60,124 nt of DNA from an uncultured Opitutales bacterium (lineage in GTDB: Bacteria; Verrucomicrobiota; Verrucomicrobiia; Opitutales; Intestinicryptomonadaceae): contig CALXLM010000042.1 of the NCBI GenBank assembly GCA_944389195.1, positions 1-60,124 on the forward strand, read 5' to 3'. The first letter of the stretch is position 1, and each line of letters opens with the position of its first letter. This document shows positions 18,700 to 29,143 of the stretch, piece by piece. The notes under the pieces are model-generated. The model saw only the letters and a list, made by a program, of their open reading frames with translations. It did not search any database and had not been told where the DNA came from. The translations under genes and the position numbers were made by a program.

Positions 18700-21600
18700 T
18701 CAGAGGGGCTTTACCGATATGTATTTTTCCACATCGGAAACGTTGCGCTTGTTTCTTTGGGCATAATCCTCAATCTGGTCGCGCCCTATTTGGGCGGAGA
18801 AATACACGGCGGAAGGGTTGGCTATCCATATTGCCGCCACCGTGGACTTTGGCGTCATCATGTAATTGTCGGTAAGGCGCACGCCGACGGAATCCTCAAG
18901 GGAAAGCAGCTTTTCGAATTTCGCCTTTTCGGAATGGTCGGGATACGAAGGGTACCCGACCGCTGCCCGCACGCCCGAGCGCGCCCCCGGAAAGTCAGCA
19001 AACATCGACTTTTGAACGTGCGCCGAAAGAGCCTCGACAATCGAATCGCAAAGAGTCTGGGCGAGCATATAAGAATACTCCTCGCTTTCAGATTTCAATG
19101 AATTTACATAGTTTTCTGCCTCAACGCCTATCGTAGCCGCATAAAGCGCCACGCTGTCGGCTGTTCCGGAAGCAGAAGGGGCGACATAGTCGGACAGGCA
19201 AAGGCACTCCCCGCGCGAATTCGGCGCCTGCGAACGCAAGAAAGACAATCTTTCAATTTTTCTTCCTCCCTCAAAGAGGTCTATGTCGTCTCCGTCTGAA
19301 CTTGCGGCATAAAATCCCAATCTCACCTTCGGCCGGGCGACTTTTCCAAGTTTTTCAAGCATTGAAAGCGCGTCGGCGTAAAAGTCGGAATCCGCTTTCG
19401 CGGCGTCTTTGCCGATTCCCCACGTTTTGAAAAACATTCCCCACGGCATGTTTTTCTCCAGTTCGGAAACCGGAACCTCGAAAGTTTTTACCCCGAAAAA
19501 CGGAGGCCGCACCGCATGCGAAAAATCGCAAACGGCCTTTTTTGCGCGCGCTTCGGCTATCGGAAGAAGCTTTTTTTCACCGCAATCCTGCGTTCTTTCC
19601 GACTCGTACCTGTCCCTTAACGCCTGCTGGCGGGCGGCTATCTCAAGGGAAAACGCCTTTGAGTTAGGCCCCATTGCCAAACCCGCGCACACTCCCGACG
19701 ACAAACTGGCGTCGCCTACGCGAACCACCGTTCCTGAATACAAAGGGGCGAGTTTCACCGCCGTATGAAGGTCGCTTGTCGTGGCTCCTCCTACCATTAC
19801 AGGAAGCCTTAGCCCTGCGCGCTCCAACGCAATAAGCACGTTTGCCATTTCGTCGAGAGACGGCGTTATGAGTCCGCTTAACCCCAATATGTCGGCGTTG
19901 CGCGCAGCCTCCACAATGGTCTCAGGCTGAACCATGACGCCGAGATCCGTCACTTTGAAGCCGTTGCAGCCAAGCACTACGGCTACAATATTTTTGCCGA
20001 TGTCGTGCACGTCGCCCTTTACCGTGGCGAGAACGACTTTAGGCCCCGTTCCCGACGCGGACGGCTCCATGTAGGGCTCTATCGCCGCTACCGCCCGCTT
20101 CATCACGCGCGCGCTCTTTACCACCTGCGGCAAAAACATTTTGCCGTCCCCAAAAAGCTCGCCAACTTTTCTCATGGAGCCCATTAAAGGCCCCTCTATT
20201 ACTTTAATCGGCTCCTTTAACTTTTCGAGAAAATCCAACGCCAAACCTGCCGCGACGTCCTCCTCGCCCCTCACGAACGCCCTGTCGAGCCTTTCCTGCT
20301 TCGACAGCCCGCCGGCGCCTTCTCCAGCAGTATCCGCTGAGCTTCGCGCCGAGGCTCCGGCATATTCCGGAGCTATCGCCAGAAGCGCGTCGGTGGCCCC
20401 GGGATTGGCGTTTAAAACCACGTCCTCCACGGCCTTGCGCAGGCGGGGATCTATTTCGTCGTAGGGAACGAGCATACCCGCGTTCACTATGCCCATGTCG
20501 AGCCCCGCCCGTCGCGCATGGTATAAAAATACGCTGTGCATGGCCTCGCGCACCCTGTTGTTTCCGCGCAGCGCGAAACTTATGTTGCTTACGCCTGCGC
20601 TCGTGCGCGCAAGCGGACAGGTGCGCTTTATTTCGCGCACTGCCTCTATAAAATCGACCGCATACGAATCGTGCTCCCGCATGCCGGTTGCAATTGTAAG
20701 AACGTTGGCGTCAAAAATTATGTCGCGCGGATCGAAGCCGGCCTTTCCCACAAGCAAAAAGTATGCGCGACGGCAAATGGACACCCTGTCGCTTAAAGTG
20801 GAAGCCTGCCCACGCTCGTCAAACGCCATCACGACCGCCGCCGCGCCGAACATGCGTATCTCCTCCGCGCGCTCGAGAAACTTCTTCTCCCCCTCCTTTA
20901 AGCTTATTGAATTTACAACGCACTTTCCCTGCGCGCATTTCAAGCCGGCCAAAACGGTATCCCAATCCGAAGAGTCTATCATAACCGGCACGCGCGCTAT
21001 TTCCGGCTCGGCGCCTATCAAATTCATAAACTTGCGCATGCATGCGGGCGAATCCAACATGCTTTCGTCGAAATTTACGTCGATTATGTTCGCCCCGTTT
21101 TCGACCTGCCTGCGCGCGACTGACACAGCGTCGTCAAACCTTCCCTCCTTGACTGCTTTGCGAAACGACGGCGAACCCATGACGTTCGTCCTCTCGCCGA
21201 CAAATATAAACGGCGAATCCTCATCGGGGATTCTGAGTATGTCCAGTCCGGAGAGCGTAAGCGAATCCGCGCATTTAGGCTTGCGCGGTTTGAATTTGGA
21301 GCACTCCCTAACGATAGCTGCTATGTGCTTGGGCGTCGTTCCGCAACACCCGCCCACGACATTTAGCAGCCCCTCGCGGCAGTAATTTCCGAGATACTTG
21401 GCGGTATCTTCCGGCCGCTGGTCGTACCCGAACTCCGAAAGCGGATTGGGCATTCCCGCATTGGGATAGCAATGAGTGAAACATTCCGCAACCTTGTCAA
21501 AAGCCTCTATGTACGGACGCATTTTCTCCGCGCCCATGGCGCAGTTGAGCCCCACAAACAAAGGCCGAGCATGGCGTATCGAGGCGTAAAAAGCCTCTAT

Positions 21601-22305
21601 CGTCTGCCCGCTCAATATGCGCCCGGACATATCGGAAACGGTCATGCTGACCGCTATGGGGATCCTCTCCCCGCGCTTGCGGCACAAGCCTAAATACGCG
21701 TGTATTGCCGCCTTCACGTTGAGCGTGTCTATGGACGTTTCTATTATGAACAGGTCGGCGCCGCTTTCCGCCAAAACCTCCATCTGTTCGAAATACGACT
21801 CCCTAAGCTCGTCGAAAGATACCGCGCGCATCGACGGGTCGGACACGTCGGAAGCTATGCTCGCCGATTTGTTCATCGGCCCGACAGAACCCGCAACAAA
21901 CAGCGGTTTTCCCCCGAGCTCGGCTGAAACTTCGCGGGCAGCCTCCTTGGCCGCGCGCACCGCCGCGGCGTTCATGTCGGATAAAATTCCGCCGCCGACC
22001 CCGTATTCCGCCTGCACGACGGAATTTGCGCCGAACGTGTTTGTCGTTGCTATGTCTGCCCCGGCAAGATAATAATCTTTATGTATTTTTGATATTATAT
22101 CGGGCCGGGTAATTGAAAGAAGATCGTTGTTTCCGCAAAGCTGCCCGCCCAGTTTTTCCAGGCGTTCGTCCCCTTTTCTGAAGTCGCCTTCGGAAAGCCC
22201 GCACCTCTGTATGAGCGTGCCCATCGCCCCGTCGAGAAACAGTATTCTCTCGCCGATGGCCTTTTCCAATAATTTTCCCCTCTCGGAAAGCGGAAGCTCT
22301 GACAT
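18700..22305 (-). CDS. metH: Cobalamin-dependent methionine synthase
   Basis: 1201 residues, all four MetH modules present. The homocysteine-binding barrel (about 1-335) has FLDGAMGT and zinc ligands Cys255, Cys320 and Cys321. The pterin-binding barrel (about 360-640) has FVGERTNVMGS. The cobalamin module (about 660-880) has the cap helices and Asp-x-His-x-x-Gly with His767 as lower cobalt ligand. The AdoMet-binding reactivation domain fills the C-terminus. It transfers a methyl group from methyl-tetrahydrofolate to homocysteine. metK and ahcY of the same cycle are 15 kb away in this window. It starts one base after the hprK stop. No cobalamin riboswitch was seen next to it. Confidence 0.95.
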   Translation of the reverse strand: MSELPLSERGKLLEKAIGERILFLDGAMGTLIQRCGLSEGDFRKGDERLEKLGGQLCGNNDLLSITRPDIISKIHKDYYLAGADIATTNTFGANSVVQAEYGVGGGILSDMNAAAVRAAKEAAREVSAELGGKPLFVAGSVGPMNKSASIASDVSDPSMRAVSFDELRESYFEQMEVLAESGADLFIIETSIDTLNVKAAIHAYLGLCRKRGERIPIAVSMTVSDMSGRILSGQTIEAFYASIRHARPLFVGLNCAMGAEKMRPYIEAFDKVAECFTHCYPNAGMPNPLSEFGYDQRPEDTAKYLGNYCREGLLNVVGGCCGTTPKHIAAIVRECSKFKPRKPKCADSLTLSGLDILRIPDEDSPFIFVGERTNVMGSPSFRKAVKEGRFDDAVSVARRQVENGANIIDVNFDESMLDSPACMRKFMNLIGAEPEIARVPVMIDSSDWDTVLAGLKCAQGKCVVNSISLKEGEKKFLERAEEIRMFGAAAVVMAFDERGQASTLSDRVSICRRAYFLLVGKAGFDPRDIIFDANVLTIATGMREHDSYAVDFIEAVREIKRTCPLARTSAGVSNISFALRGNNRVREAMHSVFLYHARRAGLDMGIVNAGMLVPYDEIDPRLRKAVEDVVLNANPGATDALLAIAPEYAGASARSSADTAGEGAGGLSKQERLDRAFVRGEEDVAAGLALDFLEKLKEPIKVIEGPLMGSMRKVGELFGDGKMFLPQVVKSARVMKRAVAAIEPYMEPSASGTGPKVVLATVKGDVHDIGKNIVAVVLGCNGFKVTDLGVMVQPETIVEAARNADILGLSGLITPSLDEMANVLIALERAGLRLPVMVGGATTSDLHTAVKLAPLYSGTVVRVGDASLSSGVCAGLAMGPNSKAFSLEIAARQQALRDRYESERTQDCGEKKLLPIAEARAKKAVCDFSHAVRPPFFGVKTFEVPVSELEKNMPWGMFFKTWGIGKDAAKADSDFYADALSMLEKLGKVARPKVRLGFYAASSDGDDIDLFEGGRKIERLSFLRSQAPNSRGECLCLSDYVAPSASGTADSVALYAATIGVEAENYVNSLKSESEEYSYMLAQTLCDSIVEALSAHVQKSMFADFPGARSGVRAAVGYPSYPDHSEKAKFEKLLSLEDSVGVRLTDNYMMTPKSTVAAIWIANPSAVYFSAQIGRDQIEDYAQRNKRNVSDVEKYISVKPL

Positions 22306-22306
22306 T

Positions 22307-23278
22307 TTATTTTGCGCCCTCCTTAGTCATATGGGCGATAAGCCTGTCGTTAAACGCCTTTGCGCCGTCGTGCCCCATTTGCCTGAGCGCGTGGACCATC
22401 GCCGCGACCTCCACAAGGCGGGCCATGTCTCGCCCGGGGCGCACCGGTATGACAAAATGCGGAATCTGTATTCCCAATATGTCGAAATAGTTTATTTCAA
22501 GCCCCGTCCTCTCCTCGGCAACACCCGGCTTCCAATCGACAAACGTCACTACGATGTCTATTGACTTTTCCATTCTCACGCAGCGTATGCCGAAAAGTTC
22601 GGCGACGTTTATGATGCCTATGCCCCTGCATTCCATATAGCCCCTGCTCAGCTCGTTGCCGCGGCCGAGAACAACCTGGTCGTAAACCTTAACGCAATAA
22701 ACGTGGTCGTCGGCCACAAGCGAATGCCCGTGGTCGATGAGCGCGAGCGCGCACTCGCTTTTGCCTATTCCGCTGTCGCCGCGTATGAGGGTTCCGACGC
22801 CCTTGATGTCGAGCAGCGTTCCGTGTACCGACATTCTCGGCGAGAAAAGGCGCTCGAGCCTCACGAACACCTCCGCGGAAAACTCTTTCGACTTCATCTT
22901 TGTGCCTATCAGCGGAACATTGTAGGCGTCGGCCGCTTCAAGCATCTCTTTTGTGGGCGCGAGATTGCGCGAGATGACAACGCATGGAATGTCGCGCCTT
23001 ATCATTTCGCGCATGACCTCTCCCTGCCGGTCTTCCGCAAGGTCCAGCATGTACGCCATCTCGCCAGCCCCGAAAAGCTGTATCCGCTTTGAGGCGAAAT
23101 TTTTGTAGTAACCGGTTATTGCGAGGGCCGGGCGGTTCAAGCTCGGCTCGTATATTATGCGGTCGAGACCGTTGGCGCCGGCAAGCAGCTCGAGCTGCAA
23201 AGAGCTTTTGAACATGTCGAAAAACTCGCGAACCGATATCTCCTCAGAAACCCTTGTCTTGCTTATCTTGTTTTCCAT
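22307..23278 (-). CDS. hprK: HPr kinase/phosphorylase
   Basis: 323 residues, normal family length. The N-terminal domain covers about 1-130. The C-terminal kinase domain has a P-loop GDSGIGKS (167-174), the essential His in SVHGTLLDI (His152), DDHVYC, and the HprK signature [16 protein letters not shown]. It phosphorylates a serine on HPr-like proteins and so links carbon status to regulation. No HPr or PTS gene is in the window, which is common in bacteria that keep an incomplete PTS. It follows lptB by ten bases, a neighbourhood known from other Gram-negative genomes. Confidence 0.9.
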   Translation of the reverse strand: MENKISKTRVSEEISVREFFDMFKSSLQLELLAGANGLDRIIYEPSLNRPALAITGYYKNFASKRIQLFGAGEMAYMLDLAEDRQGEVMREMIRRDIPCVVISRNLAPTKEMLEAADAYNVPLIGTKMKSKEFSAEVFVRLERLFSPRMSVHGTLLDIKGVGTLIRGDSGIGKSECALALIDHGHSLVADDHVYCVKVYDQVVLGRGNELSRGYMECRGIGIINVAELFGIRCVRMEKSIDIVVTFVDWKPGVAEERTGLEINYFDILGIQIPHFVIPVRPGRDMARLVEVAAMVHALRQMGHDGAKAFNDRLIAHMTKEGAK

Positions 23279-23288
23279 ACCGACCGGA

Positions 23289-24029
23289 TTACATTGAAAA
23301 GTTTTCGCCTAAATAGAATTTGCGGCTTTGCGGGTCGTCCACGAGAAATTCGCTCGTGCCTTCGCAAAGAACTCTGCCCTCGTGTATCAGATATGCGCGA
23401 TCGACTATGCTGAGAGTTTCGCGCACGTTGTGGTCGGTAATCAAAACCCCTATGTTTTTCGATTTCAACCCCAGAATTATTTCCTGAACCTCGGAAACGC
23501 TTATCGGATCGACGCCGCTGAACGGCTCGTCCATAAGCAGAAATTTCGGACGCGCAGTCAAGGCCCTCGTAATTTCAAGCCGCCTGCGTTCCCCGCCGGA
23601 AAGCGTAAAAGCCTTTTGAGACGCCAAAGATTCGAGCCCCAGCTCCTCGAGCATCGACATGGAAAAATCCTTCAATTCCGACTTCGGCACTGGAAGCGTC
23701 TCGGCAACCGCAAATATGTTTTCGTAAACCGTTAGTTTTCTAAAAACCGAAGGCTCTTGGGGAAGATAGCCAATTCCCATTCTCGCCCTCTTGTACATGG
23801 GGACGCCCGTAATGTCGCAGTCTTCGAGAAAAACCCTTCCCTTCGTGACGGGTACTAACCCGACAATCATGTAAAAACTTGTCGTTTTCCCAGCGCCGTT
23901 GGGGCCGAGCAACCCGACGATCTCCCCGGCATCGAGCTTTATGTTGACGCCCCTTACGACCTGCCTATTGCCGTATTCCTTAACGAGATTTTCGGTGCGA
24001 ACGGACGATTTCTTATTTTGAAAATCCAT
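23289..24029 (-). CDS. lptB: LPS export ABC transporter ATPase
   Basis: About 246 residues from ATG at 24029, chosen because an AAGG box lies eight bases upstream; a GTG at 24068 would add 13 residues. Walker A is GPNGAGKTT, the ABC signature [11 protein letters not shown], Walker [14 protein letters not shown], and the H-loop TDHNVRET. The region [19 protein letters not shown] is typical of LptB. It powers extraction of lipopolysaccharide from the inner membrane with LptF/LptG, which are not in this window, and shows that this is an outer-membrane bacterium making LPS. Confidence 0.9.
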   Translation of the reverse strand: MDFQNKKSSVRTENLVKEYGNRQVVRGVNIKLDAGEIVGLLGPNGAGKTTSFYMIVGLVPVTKGRVFLEDCDITGVPMYKRARMGIGYLPQEPSVFRKLTVYENIFAVAETLPVPKSELKDFSMSMLEELGLESLASQKAFTLSGGERRRLEITRALTARPKFLLMDEPFSGVDPISVSEVQEIILGLKSKNIGVLITDHNVRETLSIVDRAYLIHEGRVLCEGTSEFLVDDPQSRKFYLGENFSM

Positions 24030-24086
24030 GCAATACGCCTTAACCAAAAAGCGTTCGCCTTGCAACACTTTTGATATTCCACGCCC

Positions 24087-24323
24087 TTATTTATGGACAA
24101 AAAGTCTCAAGGCATAAGCGCGGCGCCTTCTTGAAGTAAACGCCGCCGCATCGATTGACGACCACAAATGAACGCCTACGCCCACGGGCATGCACATTAA
24201 ATAGGCAAAAACGGTGCCGAAAAGAAAAGCCGCCGCCTCATACCAGCGCGATTCGAACGCCTGTCCCAAACCCGGCATAAGCGCGCTCGCCGCAAAACAC
24301 ATAAGACTGTTCAACATATGCAA
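24087..24323 (-). CDS. Small membrane protein with PGLGQ motif
   Basis: 78 residues, or 76 from the second Met. Two hydrophobic segments occur: one around MCFAASALMPGLGQAF and one around AAFLFGTVFAYLMCMPVGVGV. The tail is Arg-rich. The PGLGQ turn after a first helix is found in several small membrane-protein families whose function is unknown. It sits alone between the ompH terminator and lptB, and may lead the lptB-hprK-metH-rodA-rng transcript. It is too short to be sure, but hydrophobicity and position support it. Confidence 0.45.
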   Translation of the reverse strand: MHMLNSLMCFAASALMPGLGQAFESRWYEAAAFLFGTVFAYLMCMPVGVGVHLWSSIDAAAFTSRRRRAYALRLFVHK

Positions 24324-24388
24324 CTTCTCCAGATTGCCGCAGGCAATATAAAAGAGCCTGCCGCACTTAAAAATCTTCGCGAAACGCG

Positions 24389-24426
24389 TAAAAAAAGAGG
24401 GAACCGGCGTTAGCCAATATTCCCTC
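24389..24426 (-). terminator. Rho-independent terminator after ompH
   Basis: On the minus strand GAGGGAA pairs with TTCCCTC, with an inner GGC/GCC pair, and is followed directly by TTTTTTT. It splits the long minus-strand block into an upstream part ending with ompH and a downstream part from the small membrane protein to rng. Confidence 0.8.
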
Positions 24427-24447
24427 CATCGTCCGATAAAAAACCGA

Positions 24448-24993
24448 CTACTTAGTGGCAGGCGCCGAAGCGTTTATGCGCTTTATAAGCTCGTCGGTCA
24501 AATCAGCTTTCGGGTCGGCAAAATGGCACACGCCCTTTTCGAGAATGAAGTCTGCCTTCTTGTCTGCGGCGAGCTTCTTAACGATTTCGCCTATCTCCTC
24601 AAGGTGCACCTTGCGAATGTTGTCGGCGTTCTGTTTAAGCCTTTCGTTGGCCTGCTGGCTTATGTTGCGCATGTTCATTTCAATCTGCTGGAACTCAGCG
24701 AAAATCGGCTGAGCCTCCTCGTTAAGCTTCTTTTTGGCGTCTTCGCCCAAAGCCGGATTCTTCGCCTTCTCCTGAATCGCCTGAAGCTGTTTCGCCTTTT
24801 CCTGGCGGGTCTTATCCATCTTGGCGAGTTCGGCCTTGGTCGAATCTATCGAGGCCTGAATCTGCTCCGCGGCAGCCTTGGCCTTGTAAAAATTCTGATA
24901 AGCCTTTCCCATGTCCACGTAATAAATCGTGGGAGCCGCGTTAACTGCCGCGCAGGCGACTACGCCCGCAAAGAGTGCTATTAATTTTTTCAT
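24448..24993 (-). CDS. OmpH/Skp-family periplasmic chaperone
   Basis: 181 residues with a signal peptide (about 1-19). The mature part has the strand YYVDMGKAYQNFYKAK, a long Lys/Glu/Gln-rich coiled coil (about 40-140) and a closing ADFILEKG strand-helix, which is the Skp layout of a small body with long tentacles. It holds unfolded outer-membrane proteins in the periplasm before they reach BamA. The gene directly follows bamA, 70 bases away, as in many Gram-negatives, and is closed by a strong terminator. Confidence 0.85.
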   Translation of the reverse strand: MKKLIALFAGVVACAAVNAAPTIYYVDMGKAYQNFYKAKAAAEQIQASIDSTKAELAKMDKTRQEKAKQLQAIQEKAKNPALGEDAKKKLNEEAQPIFAEFQQIEMNMRNISQQANERLKQNADNIRKVHLEEIGEIVKKLAADKKADFILEKGVCHFADPKADLTDELIKRINASAPATK

Positions 24994-25063
24994 ATCGATA
25001 TTTTGGTGTTTAATATTGTTAGTGTTTAAATATTGTTTTTTGTTCCGTTTTACACGCTTTTTT

Positions 25064-27565
25064 TTAAAAAACAGTTCCGAACGAAAAGTTAAACTGCATG
25101 CCGTCGTTGTTGTACGGCCCCGTTTGCCACGGGAAGCCCAAATCGATTCTCATCGGCGCTCCCATCAGCAATACGCGGAAACCTATGCCGAAGTCGGAAT
25201 TATAGTCCGATGGATCCCAATCCCATTCTCCGGTATTTACAAAACCTATGTCATAAAAAACCGCAAACCTTACGGGCGCAAACAATTCTATAGAATATTC
25301 AGCTGAAGCGAACGCAAATGTCTTTCCCCCGTAGGCCTCCCCTGTCACCGGGTCAATCTTTCCAACCTTGCGATATTTGAAACCGCGCATGTTGTATCCG
25401 CCTCCGAGAAAATACTGCTCGAAATACGGAACATCTTTGCCACCGTAGCCCATCACAGTTCCGCTTCTGCCCACAAACGACAAAACTTGGTTGCCGAATT
25501 CAAACGTCGGTATCCACCAACCGGCGCGCGCCTCCACCCTGTAAAGGTTGGTCTGCCCCAAGAGGGGGCCTCCAGCTATGTCCTGAAGTATCTCGAAACG
25601 CGTTCCGCGCGTAGGCGTCATAAGGCTGTCGCGGGAATCCCTGAGAAACGAAAGGCTCAGCTGTGAAATGGAACGCTCACCCACGTCGCCCCTCCACGAT
25701 TTCATCACCGGATCTGGGCCCTCCATCAGCTTTTTATCCACATCGTATATGTCAACAAGCTCGAGCTTATATGCCAAACGCGCTTCTATTAGCTCGTAAA
25801 CCCTCTTGCGCAGATAGTTCGTGGCTCCCAAACGCACTTCGGAATAATAGTCCGAATAATACCCCGTATCCGTACGGTACAAATCTATGCCGTATGCCAA
25901 GTTTCTGTTGAATACCCACGGCTCTTCAAAGCTGATTATAATCTGATTGCTCTCCAAACCTATGGAACCGCGTATCCTAAACTTCTGCCCCGCGCCCTGA
26001 AAATAGTTGTCGTAATTTTCATAGTCAAAATTGCTCTGCGTTATTTCGACAGTAGCCACAAGGCTTTCTATCGTGCTGAAACCAGCCCCGAACGTAAGGT
26101 TGCCCGTTCTGCCCTCCTTTACAACCACCCTAAGGTTGCGCCTGTTGGGAATGTTCGTAGCCTCGGGGGAAAGCGTCACTTCATCGAAAAAGCGCGTTTC
26201 CTTAAGGCGGTTTTCTGAAGACTTCATTCTGGCCAAGTCGAATATGTCTCCGGGCGCAAGTGCAAGTTCGCGAATTATCACCTCGCTTTTGGTCTTCGTG
26301 TTGCCCTGAATGTTTATCGACTCAAGATAATATTTGCCGCTCTCTATTATGTCAATGACAAGATCTATGTCTCCGGTTTCGACGTTCGGCTTGCGCAAAG
26401 CGCGCACAATCGTGTCTATATAGCCGTATTCGCCGTAATAAATGCGTATCTTGTCTATCATCTCCTCTACTTTTGAGGGCGAAAACACGTTGCCGGTGGT
26501 AAGATCGTAATATTCCACAAACGGCATCAGCTTTTCGTCGCTGAACAGCTTATTGTTCTTGAACGAAACCTTGCCTACCTTGTACTTGCGATTGGGAACG
26601 ATGTTTATAACTATGTCCATGTCGCCGGGTTCGTCGGGATCCGGAAATTCGAACTTTACCTTGGATTCGTCTATTTCCACGTCGAGATGGCCGTGGTCGC
26701 GGTATATCTTGCGCAGTTTTTCAATGTCTGCCTGAAACTCCTCGTCTTTAAATCTGCCGTTGTCGGTGATGTACGATATGACCGGAATCCATGTGTCGGT
26801 CTTCATCTCCTTAAGGAGCTTCATTGAGTTGAGCTCGCCGGGTTTGTCCTCGCCGAACAAGTAATGCCCCATTCTTCCGAAGAATCCGTACTGTTCCTCG
26901 ACGGCGGGATCCCCGGTAAACCTGATATTTTGAACGGCTATGTCGGCGCCCTCGTCGATGTCGAATATGACCGCACCTTTGCCCTGTTCGTCGTTGCGCT
27001 CAATGGAAAAGTTCACTTTCGCAAGCGAAAACCCCTTCTTTTGGTAGAACGCCTTCAGCTTGTCGGCGTCGCGCTTAACGTCAACCTCGCTCAAGGTTGA
27101 ACCTGCATACGAAGTTATCTCCTCCTGAAGGCGCCTTGCCGAATACTCCTTGTTCCCCTTGAACACGACCTGGCTTATCCTGTACTTGGGAACTATTACA
27201 AACTCTATGTCCATGCTCCCGTTTGGGTTGGCGCTTCTTGTAGCGTCGATGACGTCGTACAATCCAGTCTCGTAAAGCGAGCGTATTGACTGGTCGAGGG
27301 CCTTTTGGTCAAACTTCATTCCTTTGCGGAGGCGCACATGGGCGGTGACAGCGTCTTCGGAAATCGTCTTCGGCCCCTCTATTTTATACGTTATGCGGTT
27401 GATCGTCATAGACTGCTCGTCAACCGCCTTGCCGCCGCCTACTTGCGCAAACGCCGCCGCACACGACGCAACCGCCGAAAACGCAAGCGCCGCTTTCATT
27501 GCGAAAGTAAAATTTACGCACGCGCGCACCGCAGACGTGCAAATGTTGTTGCTAAATTTGCGCAT
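25064..27565 (-). CDS. bamA: Outer-membrane protein assembly factor BamA
   Basis: About 833 residues from ATG at 27565. A signal peptide follows, possibly starting at the inner Met at 27499 (MKAALAFSAVASCAAAFA). Five POTRA domains cover about 50-430, with repeated motifs such as VSFKNNKLFSDEKL and INIQGNTKTKSEVIIRELAL. The C-terminal 16-strand barrel carries the MRGFKYRKVG version of the conserved VRGF/RGF loop and ends in FNFSFGTVF. It inserts barrel proteins into the outer membrane. The gene start overlaps the end of dnaB by 14 bases at 27565. No good Shine-Dalgarno sequence marks any of the candidate starts. Confidence 0.92.
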   Translation of the reverse strand: MRKFSNNICTSAVRACVNFTFAMKAALAFSAVASCAAAFAQVGGGKAVDEQSMTINRITYKIEGPKTISEDAVTAHVRLRKGMKFDQKALDQSIRSLYETGLYDVIDATRSANPNGSMDIEFVIVPKYRISQVVFKGNKEYSARRLQEEITSYAGSTLSEVDVKRDADKLKAFYQKKGFSLAKVNFSIERNDEQGKGAVIFDIDEGADIAVQNIRFTGDPAVEEQYGFFGRMGHYLFGEDKPGELNSMKLLKEMKTDTWIPVISYITDNGRFKDEEFQADIEKLRKIYRDHGHLDVEIDESKVKFEFPDPDEPGDMDIVINIVPNRKYKVGKVSFKNNKLFSDEKLMPFVEYYDLTTGNVFSPSKVEEMIDKIRIYYGEYGYIDTIVRALRKPNVETGDIDLVIDIIESGKYYLESINIQGNTKTKSEVIIRELALAPGDIFDLARMKSSENRLKETRFFDEVTLSPEATNIPNRRNLRVVVKEGRTGNLTFGAGFSTIESLVATVEITQSNFDYENYDNYFQGAGQKFRIRGSIGLESNQIIISFEEPWVFNRNLAYGIDLYRTDTGYYSDYYSEVRLGATNYLRKRVYELIEARLAYKLELVDIYDVDKKLMEGPDPVMKSWRGDVGERSISQLSLSFLRDSRDSLMTPTRGTRFEILQDIAGGPLLGQTNLYRVEARAGWWIPTFEFGNQVLSFVGRSGTVMGYGGKDVPYFEQYFLGGGYNMRGFKYRKVGKIDPVTGEAYGGKTFAFASAEYSIELFAPVRFAVFYDIGFVNTGEWDWDPSDYNSDFGIGFRVLLMGAPMRIDLGFPWQTGPYNNDGMQFNFSFGTVF

Positions 27566-28985
27566 TTTCAACATCGAGATAATTCTCGTAGCGAGTATAA
27601 CTTCTATTAAACAAAAGCGTGACGACGCCGGTCGGGCCGTTTCTTTGCTTTGCAAGCTCCACCCTGATCAGCCAATTCGGATTCGCGTTTGCCTCTTCAT
27701 CTGTGACAGATTTTTTCTGCCTACTCAAGAGTAAAATGGCGTCGGCGTCCTGTTCTATGGATCCGGATTCCCGGAGGTCGCTCGGGCGCGGATTGCGCTG
27801 ATCCTTTTCGCTGTCGCGGTTAAGCTGGGCCAAAACGATTACCGGTGCCAAAAGCTCTTTTGACATGGCCTTCATGCCCCTCGAAATCTCCGCAACCTCC
27901 TGCTCGCGCGGAAGCGACGAATCCGAGCCCCGCAAAAGCTGAAGATAGTCAACAATTACAAGCCCGAGTTTCCCGCCCAGCTGCTGGTTTAAACGCCTGG
28001 CTTTCGCCCTCATCTCCAAAATCGACAAGCCCGCCGTATCGTCTATCCACAGCGGCGCGTCCTTCAATTCGTTTGCCGCAGTGTTGATGTCCTTGAGTTG
28101 GTCGGGCCCGATTCGCCCTATGCTCAACCTGTGCTGGTCAACCCGCGCCCGCGAAGCTATCATTCGGCTGTACAGCTGCTCGCCCAACATTTCGAGCGAA
28201 AATATGAGAGTCGGAACCGGATTCCTGCCAAATAAGGCAGTCTCTGCTATGTTTAACGCTATAGAGGTCTTGCCGGTTCCGGGACGCCCCGCGATGACTA
28301 TCATCTCGTTTGGGCGAAGCCCCCTCATCAGGCTGTCGAGCCCCGTAAAGCCGGTCGGAACCCCCATCAGCTCACCCTTGCTCGATATTAGCTTGTTGAT
28401 TAATATCATCGCCTCGGGAACCTTCTGGCTCGCCTTTATTACGGAATCTCCGACCCTGTCCTGGCTTATGCCGAGTATCCGCTCCTCGACGCGCTCGATG
28501 AAAGAGTCTATGCTGCCCCTGTTCGCATACGCGCTCTCGATGCTTTCCGAGCACACGCGTATAATCTCGCGCATGAAATATTTTTCGCGCAAAATTTCAA
28601 GCCACTGCCTGTAATGCGTGAAAGTCTCTATCCTGCCGGCAATGTTGTTTATTGCGACTATGCCCCCCACCTGGTCGAGCGCGCCGCGCTTTTTTAAATA
28701 ATCGGCCAATACGATTTCGTCGATATTGCTGCCCTCGCTGTAAAGGGCCAAAATCGCCGAATATATCGCCCTGTGCTGCGGCTTGAAAAAATAATCCTCG
28801 CGGACTTTAAGCGCAACGCAAGCGTTTATTACTTCTTTTGTGCCGTCGATTAAAATCGCGGCGAGAACCCCTTCTTCGGCATCGAGATTGTGGGGCAACT
28901 GCCTGTCCGAAACGGACACTGCGCCCGACGGCGCGGCCCTGCGCCGACGGCCTGCGGGTTTCCTGTCTTCACTTGCCTCTGACAT
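27552..28985 (-). CDS. dnaB: Replicative DNA helicase DnaB
   Basis: About 477 residues from ATG at 28985, chosen because GGTGGGG lies nine bases upstream and the preceding in-frame residues are not DnaB-like. A basic, low-complexity start is followed by the N-terminal primase-interacting domain (DRQLPHNLDAEEGVLAAIL) and the RecA-like C-terminal domain with Walker A GRPGTGKTS and Walker B VIVDYLQLL. The hexamer unwinds DNA at the replication fork. Placement after rplI is the classic rpsF-ssb-rplI-dnaB order. Confidence 0.95.
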   Translation of the reverse strand: MSEASEDRKPAGRRRRAAPSGAVSVSDRQLPHNLDAEEGVLAAILIDGTKEVINACVALKVREDYFFKPQHRAIYSAILALYSEGSNIDEIVLADYLKKRGALDQVGGIVAINNIAGRIETFTHYRQWLEILREKYFMREIIRVCSESIESAYANRGSIDSFIERVEERILGISQDRVGDSVIKASQKVPEAMILINKLISSKGELMGVPTGFTGLDSLMRGLRPNEMIVIAGRPGTGKTSIALNIAETALFGRNPVPTLIFSLEMLGEQLYSRMIASRARVDQHRLSIGRIGPDQLKDINTAANELKDAPLWIDDTAGLSILEMRAKARRLNQQLGGKLGLVIVDYLQLLRGSDSSLPREQEVAEISRGMKAMSKELLAPVIVLAQLNRDSEKDQRNPRPSDLRESGSIEQDADAILLLSRQKKSVTDEEANANPNWLIRVELAKQRNGPTGVVTLLFNRSYTRYENYLDVENAQI

Positions 28986-29143
28986 ATCGATATTTCCCCA
29001 CCGATAAAGCCTACACTCCAACCGTACAAAGCGCAACGTTGTCGCGCCTTCCCTATTAATTGTAAAACTCGGTGCGACCGAACAAGCCGCGCCGAGTTGA
29101 TTTGCCGGATAATCCCCGCAGAAAAGCGGCAAAATGCGCGCTG

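Noticed and set aside
20489-21385. 298-codon open frame on the plus strand
   Set aside because: Antisense to metH, whose domains are intact. Its product is low-complexity, Ser/Thr/Arg-rich, with no motifs.
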